A DNA stretch of 64,000 nt from Streptomyces syringium (lineage in GTDB: Bacteria > Actinomycetota > Actinomycetes > Streptomycetales > Streptomycetaceae): assembly GCF_017876625.1 (NCBI RefSeq), contig NZ_JAGIOH010000001.1, positions 4,175,501 to 4,239,500 of the forward strand, in the 5' to 3' direction. Of this stretch, positions 36,278-44,733 are shown piece after piece; within the stretch, counting starts at the first letter, position 1, and the number at the start of each line of letters is the position of its first letter. The notes beneath the pieces were generated by a model that saw only the letters and a program-made list of their open reading frames with translations, ran no database searches and had not been told where the DNA came from. The translations under genes and the position numbers were made by a program.

Positions 36278-36994
36278 TCAGTGGCCCATGCCCAGCCCTC
36301 CGTCCACCGGGATCACCGCGCCCGCCACATACGCGGCCGCGTCGCTCGCCAGCCAGGTCACCGCGCCGCTGACCTCGTCGGCCGTGGCCGTGCGGCCGAG
36401 CGGGATCTGGGCGCGCTGTTCGGCGAGGTGGGCCTCGGAGAGGCCGGCGGTCATGTCCGTCTCGATGAGTCCGGGGGCCACCACGTTCGCGGCGATGTTG
36501 CGGGCGCCGTACTCGCGGGTGAGGGAGCGGGCCAGGCCCACCAGGCCCGCCTTGCTGGAGGCGTAGTTGGTCTGGCCCGCGCTGCCGAGGAGGCCCGCGA
36601 CCGAGGAGATCAGGATGATGCGGCCGCCCCGCTGCCGCAGCATCTGGGGGACGGCGCGCTTCGAACAGCGCCATGCGCCCGCGAGGTTGGTGTCGAGGAC
36701 GCGCAGGAACTGTTCCTCCTTCATCCGGATCAGCAGGCCGTCCGCGGTCATCCCCGCGTTCGACACCAGCACCCCGACCGGGCCCAACTCCCGTTCCACC
36801 GTGGTGAAGGCCTTGTCCACCGACGCCGTTTCCGTGACGTCGCACTCGACGCCGAACGTGCCCTCGGGGGTCTCGCTGCCGCGGTGGGTGACCGCCACCC
36901 GGTCGCCCAGGGCCACGAAGGCCCGGGCTATCTCCGCGCCTATGCCCCGGTTGCCGCCGGTGATCAGCACCGTGCGGGGTTCCCGTTCTTCCAT
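36278..36994 (-). CDS. 3-oxoacyl-ACP reductase (FabG-like) of the aryl cluster
   Basis: 238-residue short-chain dehydrogenase. NADPH site TGGNRGIGAEIARAF, conserved SNAG (VLVSNAGMT), and the catalytic Ser-Tyr-Lys in ISSVAGLLGSAGQTNYASSK. Reduces the 3-keto group on ACP-bound chains. Last gene of the eight-gene reverse-strand operon, 33 bases after the N-oxygenase gene. Confidence 0.9.
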   Translation of the reverse strand: MEEREPRTVLITGGNRGIGAEIARAFVALGDRVAVTHRGSETPEGTFGVECDVTETASVDKAFTTVERELGPVGVLVSNAGMTADGLLIRMKEEQFLRVLDTNLAGAWRCSKRAVPQMLRQRGGRIILISSVAGLLGSAGQTNYASSKAGLVGLARSLTREYGARNIAANVVAPGLIETDMTAGLSEAHLAEQRAQIPLGRTATADEVSGAVTWLASDAAAYVAGAVIPVDGGLGMGH

Positions 36995-37027
36995 GGGGTT
37001 CCTTTCGCTTTCGTGCCGCTCCCACCA

Positions 37028-38080
37028 CTACGTCAGTGGCGCCGGCTCCGAATCCGTGATCGTCCGCGACCAGTCGAACTCCAGGTCGTCCTCCACGCCC
37101 AGCCGCTCCGCCAGGCCCCGCAGCCCGCTGTAGTCGTGGATCAGCGGCCGCTTGCCCGTGGCGCTCTCGATGTCGTGGAGCATCTCGTGGCCGCCCGGCA
37201 GACCGGTCTGGTCCATGATCCGGTGCCAGGTGGCGAAGTCGTTGGCCACGAAGCCGTCCAGCCCCGCCACCAGGGAGTCCAGGAAGAACCGGCGGCCCTT
37301 CTCGTCCAGGTCGCCGTAGACCTGCTCGGCGAGGACGGTGGATATCGACGCGTGGCAGTACTCGTCGCGGTTGTGTATGCGGACGGTGGCGCTGTTCACC
37401 GGCTGTATCTCCGTGTCGTCCGCGATCAGGTTCAGATACGCGTTGATGGAGATCTCCGCGACCGTCGCGAAGCCCAGGGTGGTCAGCGAGCGCTGCCACT
37501 GCTCCGGCCAGGAGTCGCGCAGCCGCGCGTGTTCGCGGGCGACGCGCGGCAGGGGCAGCGCGGCGTCCGGGAACGCCTCGCGCCGTCGGCGGCGGGTGAC
37601 CGCGCTCGCGTTCATGTGCATGAGGGTGTGGTACTGCTCGTCGACCATCGCCTGGGCCACCGAGCGCTGCAGCTTCTCCCCGCCCAGGCTGGGGAACCAC
37701 CCGTCCAGGGCCAGTTGGAAGGCCGGGTTGACGACCTGGCCCTCCAGCAGCACCGTCGTGCGGTTGTAGGCGACCCACGCCCAGCTGAGCAGCCGGGAGC
37801 GCTCCTCCGGGCCCAGGGCCAGGTACGTGGGGTGTTCGCGGAACGGCAAGATGCGCTCGGGGTAGTCGAGCTTGTCGACGTCGAACAGCTCGTCCAGCTC
37901 AGGTTCCTCGCGCTTCACCGCCGCCCTGCGGTGCCAGTTGCCCGCCAGGCGGACGATGACCGCGTGCTCCGCCGGGTCGTTCTCGTCGTGGTCCGGAACA
38001 CCGTCCGGAACGCCGTCCGGAATGCCGGCCGGGATGCCTGCCGTCACACCGTCCGGCCGCTTCGGGTTGTCGCTCTTCAT
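37028..38080 (-). CDS. AurF-family diiron arylamine N-oxygenase
   Basis: 350 residues. AurF oxidises p-aminobenzoate stepwise to hydroxylamine, nitroso and nitro. All seven iron ligands of AurF are present in matching spacing: E113, E148 and H151 (DEQYH), E209 (VAEIS), H236, E240 and H243 (HNRDEYCH). The intervals 27, 4 and 3 between the last four equal those of AurF. A proline/glycine/aspartate repeat (GIPAGIPDGVPDGVPD) precedes the catalytic domain. Clustered with p-aminobenzoate synthesis genes, it very likely oxidises the aryl amine of the product or precursor. Oxidation end state is not readable. Confidence 0.9.
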   Translation of the reverse strand: MKSDNPKRPDGVTAGIPAGIPDGVPDGVPDHDENDPAEHAVIVRLAGNWHRRAAVKREEPELDELFDVDKLDYPERILPFREHPTYLALGPEERSRLLSWAWVAYNRTTVLLEGQVVNPAFQLALDGWFPSLGGEKLQRSVAQAMVDEQYHTLMHMNASAVTRRRRREAFPDAALPLPRVAREHARLRDSWPEQWQRSLTTLGFATVAEISINAYLNLIADDTEIQPVNSATVRIHNRDEYCHASISTVLAEQVYGDLDEKGRRFFLDSLVAGLDGFVANDFATWHRIMDQTGLPGGHEMLHDIESATGKRPLIHDYSGLRGLAERLGVEDDLEFDWSRTITDSEPAPLT

Positions 38081-38099
38081 GTCACTCCTCCGTTGCGAA

Positions 38100-39551
38100 T
38101 CAGTGCTCCGCTTCCCGCTTCGGGTCCGTCAGCCACAGCGCCGCCACGGCCGCCAGGGCCGCGAGGACCGTGCACATCACGAACACCTGCCGGAAGCCGT
38201 CGAGGGTCTTGCCGCTCTCGCCGCCCAGCACGGCCATGAGCGCCGCGAAGGCGGCCGTGCCCAGGGCCGCGCCCACTTGCCGCGCCGTCGTCGCCAGGCC
38301 CGCGCCCGCCGCGAACAGGCGGGGCGGCAGGGCGGTGGCCGAGGCGCTGGACAGGCCCGTCATCACCGCGCCGATGCCCACACCGCCGATCAGGGTGGCG
38401 GGCAGCCAGATCACCAGGAAGTCCGGCTTCGACTCCAGGCCGATCATCCAGATCCCGCACTGGACGGCGAACAGGATGCCGCCCACGACGACCGCCACCC
38501 GCTGGTGGGCGCGGGCGTAGCGGCCCGCCAGCACCGAGGCGATCACGGACATCACCGCGCCGGGCGCGAGCGCCAGCCCGGCCTGCACCTCGGAATAGCC
38601 CCAGATCTCGGTGGCGAACAGCGGCGCGGCCAGCAGCCAGCAGTACATCGAGCCGCCGAACAGCACGAACGCGATGTTGGCGACCCGGAACTTACGGCTG
38701 CGCCACAGCGAGATCTCCACGGCCGGCGCCGGGTGGCGGCGGGAGCGCAGGAGAGCCAGGGCCAGCAGTACGGCGCCGCCCAGCAGTGCTCCGAGGAAGG
38801 CGGGGGAGGTCCAGCCCCAGCTGCTGCCCTCCGTCAGGGCGGCGACCACGCCGCCCACGCCGAGCGCCACCGCGAGGGTGCCGATCAGGTCGGGCATCCG
38901 GCCGGCCGGGCCCGTCCGGGGCGGCAGGATCCGGTACGAGGCCACGACCAGCATCACACCCAGCGGCACGTTGATCAGGAACACCGACGGCCAGCCGAAG
39001 CTGTCGACCAGCAGGCCGCCCAGCGGCGGGCCGACGGCCGCCGCGGCCGAGCTGCTGGCGCCCCACAGGCCGATGGCGCTCGACCTGTGCTCCGGCGGGC
39101 GCGAGGACAGCACCAGGCTCAGTGCGGACGGGATCATCCCGGCGGCGGAGATGCCCTGGAGCACCCGCATGCCGACCAGGAACTCCACCGTGGGCGCGAT
39201 CGCGCACAGACCTGAGGCCAGGGTGAATCCGGCGACGGACCACAGGAACAGCGCCCGCCGCCCCATGACGTCGGCCAGCCGCCCGGCGGGCGCGAGGACG
39301 GCGGCGAAGACGACGGTGTAGCTGCTGACGACCCAGGAGAGCGCCGACAGGGAGGCGTCGGGGAAGCTCTTGTGCAGGCTGGGGAACGCGACGTAGGTGA
39401 CCGAGACATCGAGGAACGCGACGAACGTCGCGCCGCACGCCATGAGCAGCGTCAGCCCGCCGCGCGCGTAGGCGGCGTCCTGTCCGGTGTCCGGTGGCGG
39501 GGCGGTGGTCTTCGGGGGGACTAGCTGGGCGGCGGCATCCGAACCGGACAT
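38100..39551 (-). CDS. MFS drug exporter, DHA2 (14-helix) type
   Basis: 483 residues with about 14 hydrophobic helices. It shows the loop motif GRLADVMGRRALFL between helices 2 and 3, and FLDVSVTYVAFPSL in helix 1, which is motif D1 of proton-driven multidrug efflux pumps. Lies inside the biosynthetic operon, 19 bases upstream of the N-oxygenase, so product export and self-protection are the likely roles. Confidence 0.88.
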   Translation of the reverse strand: MSGSDAAAQLVPPKTTAPPPDTGQDAAYARGGLTLLMACGATFVAFLDVSVTYVAFPSLHKSFPDASLSALSWVVSSYTVVFAAVLAPAGRLADVMGRRALFLWSVAGFTLASGLCAIAPTVEFLVGMRVLQGISAAGMIPSALSLVLSSRPPEHRSSAIGLWGASSSAAAAVGPPLGGLLVDSFGWPSVFLINVPLGVMLVVASYRILPPRTGPAGRMPDLIGTLAVALGVGGVVAALTEGSSWGWTSPAFLGALLGGAVLLALALLRSRRHPAPAVEISLWRSRKFRVANIAFVLFGGSMYCWLLAAPLFATEIWGYSEVQAGLALAPGAVMSVIASVLAGRYARAHQRVAVVVGGILFAVQCGIWMIGLESKPDFLVIWLPATLIGGVGIGAVMTGLSSASATALPPRLFAAGAGLATTARQVGAALGTAAFAALMAVLGGESGKTLDGFRQVFVMCTVLAALAAVAALWLTDPKREAEH

Positions 39552-39612
39552 GGAACTCTTGCGACCTTTCTTGACCTGTACCTCGCGTCCCGGCCCGGTG
39601 GGCCGGTACGCG

Positions 39613-40242
39613 TCAACTCGCCTGTTCTGCGGGAAGCTCTGCTGAAACCTCGGCGTGTGCCGTCGCCTGTGCCTCGGTGTGCGGCTCTCTGCGGACCTCC
39701 GTGTGGAACCGGCACGCGCTGCCCCCGGTGCGCATGCATTCCACGGTGGTCTCCTCGACCTTCACCCCGAGGCCCTCGAACCAGCCGCCCCGCATGTCCA
39801 GGCAGGGGCATTCGTAGCCCTCCAGGGAGCGGGCGGCCTTGAGCATCCGCAGCGCGAAGAACTCGGTGACGACCGTCTCCAGGCTCTCCTCGCCGATCTC
39901 CTCGACGTGGCTGCGCATCATCTGCTCGGTCGTCATCGTGCGGGTCAGTCCCGCCACCGCCTCCGCCAGCTCGGCGGGCGAGGAGCCGTCCGGTACGCCG
40001 TGGGTGTTGGCGTACCAGGTGCCGACGCGCCGGCCGACGAACCGCAGCGCCTCGGCGTTGATCTCGTTGGCGACCTCCTGCCCGAAGCGCTTCTTCACGC
40101 CCTGGTACCAGCGGGCGTCGTGCAGCCACCAGAACTGCCGCAGCGCCACCGTCAGTTCGTTCTCGGAGAGGTCCCGGACGCTCTTGAGGTCCGGGAGCTT
40201 GCCCGGGAGCCTGTCCGGGGCCTCCTTGCCGTCGTCACTCAC
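39613..40242 (-). CDS. DUF6125-like protein of unknown function in the aryl cluster
   Basis: 209 residues from GTG 40242. The N-terminal half has LRQFWWLHDARWYQGVKKRF, the C-terminal half a cysteine-containing V4R-like end (GYECPCLDM ... ECMRTGGSACRFHTEV). It resembles the group that includes L-2-amino-thiazoline-4-carboxylate hydrolase-like proteins, but I cannot assign a reaction. It overlaps the ketosynthase-like gene by four bases, so it is co-translated with the chain-building enzymes and may act on an intermediate. Confidence 0.6.
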   Translation of the reverse strand: MSDDGKEAPDRLPGKLPDLKSVRDLSENELTVALRQFWWLHDARWYQGVKKRFGQEVANEINAEALRFVGRRVGTWYANTHGVPDGSSPAELAEAVAGLTRTMTTEQMMRSHVEEIGEESLETVVTEFFALRMLKAARSLEGYECPCLDMRGGWFEGLGVKVEETTVECMRTGGSACRFHTEVRREPHTEAQATAHAEVSAELPAEQAS

Positions 40243-40805
40243 GCTTCCACCTCGTTCGCTCGGCCCGGCCCGACCAGCAGGGCCGTGGCCGTGTCGTGCG
40301 CGCCGTCCTCCGACGCCAGCTCCAGCAGCACGATCAGCGCGTCGTCGGCCGCGTCGTCCAGCAGGAGCAGGTCGGCCGTCGCCAGCGCTTCCTGTTCGGG
40401 GTCGCCCGCCGGGCTGAGGCACACCACGGGGCCCACCAGGCCCCAGCGCTTGGCCACGTAACCGATCACGGCGTTGGGCACGGACTGGAAGAACAGCAGC
40501 GGCTGGACGGACCGGCCGGCGTCCACGGCCTTGGCGACGGCCCGGTCGGTGGCGGTGTCACCGGCCTTGCTCACGACGAGCACGGCCGTGCGCCGGTCCC
40601 GTCCGGGCTGCGCGGGCGGCTCGCCGTAGGCGCGCCTGAGGCAGCGCTCGGCTGCCTCGGCGGCCAGCGGGGCGAACGACGACACCACGAACCCGGCCAG
40701 CTTCGGCGGCCCCTTGACCGGGTCGTCCCCGGCCTCCGGCCACTCGGCCCGGGACAGGACCGAGATCCCTGCTGCCGACAGTTCCGTTACCGACAGTTCC
40801 GTCAT
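40239..40805 (-). CDS. Short ketosynthase N-terminal-like protein
   Basis: 188 residues resembling the beta-ketoacyl synthase N-terminal family (Ketoacyl-synt_2) found in aryl polyene clusters. The segment LLFFQSVPNAVIGYVAKRWGLVGPVVCLS corresponds to the KS region around the active-site cysteine loop; no complete catalytic triad is present. It may act as a reduced chain-length-factor-like partner of the full ketosynthase whose gene overlaps it by four bases. Confidence 0.7.
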   Translation of the reverse strand: MTELSVTELSAAGISVLSRAEWPEAGDDPVKGPPKLAGFVVSSFAPLAAEAAERCLRRAYGEPPAQPGRDRRTAVLVVSKAGDTATDRAVAKAVDAGRSVQPLLFFQSVPNAVIGYVAKRWGLVGPVVCLSPAGDPEQEALATADLLLLDDAADDALIVLLELASEDGAHDTATALLVGPGRANEVEA

Positions 40806-41965
40806 GCCGCCACCGCCCCGAGCACCAGTGCCGTGTTGGCACCGCCGAAGGCGGCGTTGAGGGAGAGCACAGCCCGGGGCGCCACCCGCTGGGGGGCGTC
40901 CACCACCAGGTTCAGCTCACAGGCCGGATCCGGCCCGAGGTAGCCCGCGTTCACCGGGAGGGTTCCTTCCTGGAGCGTCAGCACGGACACCGCGAACTCG
41001 ACGACCCCGGAGGCCTCCAGGGTGTGGCCGTGCAGCGACTTCGTGGAGCTGACCGGCACCTTCCCCGCCGCCTCGCCGAACGCCCGCCGGATCGCGGCCG
41101 TCTCGGCGGAGTCGTTGAGGGGGGTGCCGGTGCCGTGCGCGTTGATGTAGTCGATGTGGTCGGGGGCCAGCTCCGCACGGCCGAGCGCCGCCTCGATGGC
41201 GGCGGCCATGCCGAGCCCCTCGGGGTGCGGCTGGCACACGTGGAACGCGTCCCCGGCCCGTCCCCAGCCCAGGAGCCCGGCGATCGGGGTGGCTCCCCGG
41301 GCGGCGGCCGCCTCGGCTGACTCCAGGACCACTGCGCCGAGGCCGTCGCCGAGCAGCAGCCCCTTGCGGTCCTGGCTGAACGAGCGCAGGTGCCCGTCCG
41401 CCGCCAGGGCCCGTCCGGCGTCGAAGAGCGCGTAGGCGTCGGCGTCGACGAAATAGCCCGCCGCCACCACGACCCGCTCCTCGCGCCCCGCCGAGATCAG
41501 GGCCGCCGCGTCCGCGATCGCGGTGCTCGCCGCGACACAGGCGTTGGTGTACGTACGGGCCGCGTCACGCAGCCCGCACCGCTCGGCGATCTCGGTGCCG
41601 CTGGTGTGCTGCGCCTGTGCGTGGTGCTCGGGCAGTGCCAGCCTGGGCGGCACCTGGTCGGCGTGCCGGGCGAAGAGCAGGGGCGTGCGGGCCGTCGTAT
41701 CGGCCCCCAGACCGGCCTGGCCGATCGCCTGGGTGACCGCGTCGGTGATCTCGTCGATGAGGTTCGGGTCGCCGGGCAGGGTGGCGGCCCGGTCCACGCG
41801 CCGCTTGGCCACGTCGAAGCGGGTGACCGGCCCGAAGGCCGGCTGCCCGGCGGCGAGGCCCTGCCGCAGTGCTTCGAGGCCGCGCCCGAAGGCCGTGGTC
41901 ACGGAAAGCCCGGTGACGACGACGGGTTTACGCGGCTTGCGCTGCCTTACGGTCACTCCCCTCAC
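40802..41965 (-). CDS. Beta-ketoacyl-ACP synthase (stand-alone ketosynthase)
   Basis: 387 residues. Catalytic Cys143 in TNACVAAST, His277 in AHGTGTPLND, Lys309 and His314 in SSTKSLHGHTLEASG, so it is a complete condensing enzyme of the FabF/type II PKS fold. It extends ACP-bound chains with malonyl units. The GTG at 41965 overlaps the ACP gene by 38 bases; a second GTG at 41956 is also possible. It is coupled to the short ketosynthase-like gene downstream. Confidence 0.9.
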   Translation of the reverse strand: MRGVTVRQRKPRKPVVVTGLSVTTAFGRGLEALRQGLAAGQPAFGPVTRFDVAKRRVDRAATLPGDPNLIDEITDAVTQAIGQAGLGADTTARTPLLFARHADQVPPRLALPEHHAQAQHTSGTEIAERCGLRDAARTYTNACVAASTAIADAAALISAGREERVVVAAGYFVDADAYALFDAGRALAADGHLRSFSQDRKGLLLGDGLGAVVLESAEAAAARGATPIAGLLGWGRAGDAFHVCQPHPEGLGMAAAIEAALGRAELAPDHIDYINAHGTGTPLNDSAETAAIRRAFGEAAGKVPVSSTKSLHGHTLEASGVVEFAVSVLTLQEGTLPVNAGYLGPDPACELNLVVDAPQRVAPRAVLSLNAAFGGANTALVLGAVAA

Positions 41966-42248
41966 CCCCTGTCTCGGCTCCGTCGCCCGAACCGCTCTCC
42001 GGAGAGGGAATCTCCGGGGAGGGAAGAACCTCGCCGAGGACGGCCAGCGCGGCGTCCAGCGTCGTCATCCGGGCGAGCTGGACGTCGTCGAGGTCCAGCT
42101 CCAGGCCGTACCGCTCCTCCAGCGAGTGGACGAGCCACGCCAGCTCCAGCGAGTCCACGCGCTCGGCGATGTCGTCGGCCTCCCGCTCCCCGTACTCGGC
42201 GAGGATCTCGACCAGCAGTTCCTTGGTCAGGGCGGGTGCGGTGGTCAT
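41928..42248 (-). CDS. Acyl carrier protein 1 of the aryl cluster
   Basis: 106 residues. The phosphopantetheine attachment serine is S33 in ERVDSLELAWLVHSLEERYG. The last 30 residues are an acidic, disordered tail (SPESGSGDGAETGGEG) unusual for a short ACP. ATG 42248 overlaps the second ACP gene by four bases. Carries either the starter or the growing chain. Confidence 0.85.
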   Translation of the reverse strand: MTTAPALTKELLVEILAEYGEREADDIAERVDSLELAWLVHSLEERYGLELDLDDVQLARMTTLDAALAVLGEVLPSPEIPSPESGSGDGAETGGEGSDRKAAQAA

Positions 42249-42505
42249 CGGCTCTGGCCCGCGGTCGCGCGGTCGACTATCTGGGAGACGAAGTCGCCGA
42301 GGGTCACCTTGGCCAGCCCCTCCAGCTCCTCGTCGGTGAACTGGACGTCGTACTTCTCCTCCAGCCGCATCGTGACCTCGGCGAGGGTGAGCGACTCCAG
42401 CTCCAGGCCCTCGTCGCCGAGCGGGGTCGCGTCGGTGACGCCGTCGACCTCGTAGTTCAGCTCGCGCAGCACGTCCAGAACGAATTCGCGGGTTTCGGTG
42501 CTCAC
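42245..42505 (-). CDS. Acyl carrier protein 2 of the aryl cluster
   Basis: 86 residues; attachment serine S38 in GLELESLTLAEVTMRLEEKY, where the usual D before S is E. First gene of the reverse operon, divergent from the PPTase gene by 51 bases. GTG 42505. Confidence 0.85.
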   Translation of the reverse strand: MSTETREFVLDVLRELNYEVDGVTDATPLGDEGLELESLTLAEVTMRLEEKYDVQFTDEELEGLAKVTLGDFVSQIVDRATAGQSR

Positions 42506-42556
42506 TTGATTGACTCCTGACCTATGGGCGTGTGTTCACGTGTGGGTGGGTGACGT

Positions 42557-43246
42557 ATGGGTGAGGTCGTGTCGAGTGCGGTACCGGGTGCCCCGGAGCC
42601 GGTCGGCCCGGACACCGCGGTCGTCGTCCGGCTGACTCCCAGCCGGGAGCGGAGGCCGGACAGCGCGCCGCTGGTGCGGGAGGCGGCGGCGGACGCCCTG
42701 CGGGTGCCGCCGGGGGAGATACGGATCGGGCGGGAGCCCGGTGGCCGTCCCCGGCTGGGCGGCGCGGCCGAGGGGGTGCACGTGAGCGTCAGCCATTGCG
42801 CCGGTGCGGTGGCGGTGGTGCTGAGCCGGCTGGGCCCGGTGGGAGTGGACGTGGAACGCCTGCGTCCGCTGCCGGCCGTGGCACTGGGACGCCGCTGGTT
42901 CTCGGCGGCCGAGGCCCGGTGGCTCGCGGACCGGGCGGCCGAGGAGCAGCCCGCCGCCTTCCTGTGGCTGTGGACGCACAAGGAGGCCATCGGGAAGGTG
43001 CGCGGCCTCGGGCTATCCGAAGGCGGACTGCGCCGTCCTGTGCCGTACCCGGACGGGCGTTGGACGCATGCGCCCACGGACGCCCCCCACCCCGCACAGG
43101 TCGTGCTGGAACCCGTGCCGGGCGATCCGGGAATGAGTACGGCCGCCCCCCGGGTACCCGGCGGGTACCTGCTGGCCGTCGCCGCCGCCGGACCCGCCGC
43201 GACGGGCGCGCCGGTCGTGCTGACGGGCCCCGCCCCGTCGCGGTGA
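42557..43246 (+). CDS. 4'-phosphopantetheinyl transferase (Sfp type)
   Basis: 229 residues. Core motifs VSVSHCAG, GVDVE (metal site) and WLWTHKEAIGK (W-x-x-KEA) are all present. It would activate the two ACPs encoded divergently. ATG 42557 lacks a strong ribosome site. The presence of a dedicated PPTase supports a self-contained pathway. Confidence 0.88.
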   Translation: MGEVVSSAVPGAPEPVGPDTAVVVRLTPSRERRPDSAPLVREAAADALRVPPGEIRIGREPGGRPRLGGAAEGVHVSVSHCAGAVAVVLSRLGPVGVDVERLRPLPAVALGRRWFSAAEARWLADRAAEEQPAAFLWLWTHKEAIGKVRGLGLSEGGLRRPVPYPDGRWTHAPTDAPHPAQVVLEPVPGDPGMSTAAPRVPGGYLLAVAAAGPAATGAPVVLTGPAPSR

Positions 43247-43302
43247 GCCCGTGACACCTGAGCTCGTGCATCCCCCCGAACACGCCTTGCCCCCCGTGTG
43301 AT

Positions 43303-44733
43303 TCATCGCGTGTACCCGTCCCGCTCCGCGGCTGCCCGCAGGGCGTCCTGGTCGTGCAGTGGCTTGCCCGTCGCCGTCCGGGGCAGCTTCGGCATGACGT
43401 ACCAGCGGCGCGGCAGCTTGAAGTCGGCGAGCTGCCTGCCGAGCGTCTCCTCGATCCCGTCGAGCGTGGTGGCGTCCTCCAGCTCGACGTAGGCGTTGAT
43501 CCCGTCCCCGAACAGGACGACCGCCTCCCGCACGCCCGGCAGGGCGGTGAGGGCGTCCTCGACCTCGCTCAGGTCGACCTTCAGGCCCCGGACGGAGACC
43601 TGGGAGTCGAGCCGGCCGCGCACGGTGATCAGGCCGGTGATGTCGTCCATCGCTCCGGCGTCGCGGGTGCGCAGCCAGCCGTCGGCCCAGCGGCCCGACG
43701 GCAGGTCACCGATGTGGTCGCTGAGGTAGGGCGATTCGGGTGTGGCGACAAGGAGTTCGCCCTCGTCGACGCGGACGCGCACCCCCGGGGCGGCCCAGCC
43801 GGTCGCCGGGCGCATCGCGCCGCTCATGTCGGTGGCGATGACGCCCGTCTCGGTCATGCCGTAGCAGTCGCCGAGCGGGGCGTCGAAGCGGTCGGCGAAG
43901 GTGGCGGCGAGCTCCGGGCGGGTCCGGCCGCCGCCCGACAGCGCCTGGACGAGCTGGGGCATGCGCGGCGGCTCGGCCACCGACCCCAGCAGGGTGAACT
44001 GCGCGGGCACGCCCATGAGCATGGTCGGCGCGGAGTGCGCGAGGACGGTGTCCATGACCCCGGCAGGGGTCGTGCGGGCCGGGAGGGTGAAGCGGACGTT
44101 GTTGTGAAGGCTGTGCAGCAGCCCGCCCATGAGGCCGTAGGTGTGGGTGAGTGAGGTGAGCGCGATCAGTCGTCCGCCGGGGCCCGGCATGCCGTCGATC
44201 CGCGCGTAGCTGTCGAGCTCGGCGGTCAGGCTCGCGGCCGTGCGGCCGATGGCCTTCGACGGGCCGGTCGTCCCGGAGCTGAGCTGAAGGAGCAGATGAC
44301 CGGTCGCGGCGGGCCGGCCCGGGTACGGCGTGAGGTCCACGTCCACCTGGTGGAAGCCGCGCAGCGCACCACCGGATTTCGTGGTGGAAATGAGGAGTTG
44401 GGGCGCCGCGGTGTCCAGCGCGCGATCGGTCTCGGGGACGGTGAGCCGGTGGTCCAGCAGCACCGCCTGGGCGCCGAGCCGCCAGACGGCGAGGAGATGG
44501 ACCACGTACGCCAGCGAGGGCGGCAGCCGCAGTGCGGCCGTGCCGCCGGGCCTCAACCCCGCCTCGGTGAGGGTGGCTTCGCAGTCACGCACGGCCCGTC
44601 GGAGGGTGCCGCGGTCGATCTCGCGGTCGAGGACGATGCAGACGTCGTCCGAGGAGCCGCTCAATAAGGTGTCGTCGACCCAGTCGGCACCGGTTGCGGC
44701 GCCGGGTAACTGCGTTGCTGCCCCGTGATACAT
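43303..44733 (-). CDS. AMP-dependent acyl ligase (starter loading)
   Basis: 476-residue ANL-superfamily enzyme. ATP loop LQLSSGTTGPSKAIGRT, GDCYGMTETG (A5) and the C-terminal lysine in LPRTATGKPLHD. It lacks a fused carrier domain and probably loads p-aminobenzoate or an oxidised form onto an ACP or CoA. ATG 44733 follows CTGGAG; the frame is open upstream without similarity. Codons 9 (44709-44707) and 23 (44667-44665) are TTA, the rare leucine codon read by bldA tRNA. It is convergent with the PPTase gene. Confidence 0.85.
   Translation of the reverse strand: MYHGAATQLPGAATGADWVDDTLLSGSSDDVCIVLDREIDRGTLRRAVRDCEATLTEAGLRPGGTAALRLPPSLAYVVHLLAVWRLGAQAVLLDHRLTVPETDRALDTAAPQLLISTTKSGGALRGFHQVDVDLTPYPGRPAATGHLLLQLSSGTTGPSKAIGRTAASLTAELDSYARIDGMPGPGGRLIALTSLTHTYGLMGGLLHSLHNNVRFTLPARTTPAGVMDTVLAHSAPTMLMGVPAQFTLLGSVAEPPRMPQLVQALSGGGRTRPELAATFADRFDAPLGDCYGMTETGVIATDMSGAMRPATGWAAPGVRVRVDEGELLVATPESPYLSDHIGDLPSGRWADGWLRTRDAGAMDDITGLITVRGRLDSQVSVRGLKVDLSEVEDALTALPGVREAVVLFGDGINAYVELEDATTLDGIEETLGRQLADFKLPRRWYVMPKLPRTATGKPLHDQDALRAAAERDGYTR

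Noticed and set aside
35229..37778. 849-codon open frame on the minus strand
   Set aside because: Covers the dehydrogenase, reductase and N-oxygenase genes in the wrong frame; an Arg/Pro/Gly-rich shadow.
43303..44733. NRPS adenylation module
   Set aside because: The ligase is stand-alone with no carrier or condensation domain; it is better read as a starter-loading acyl ligase.
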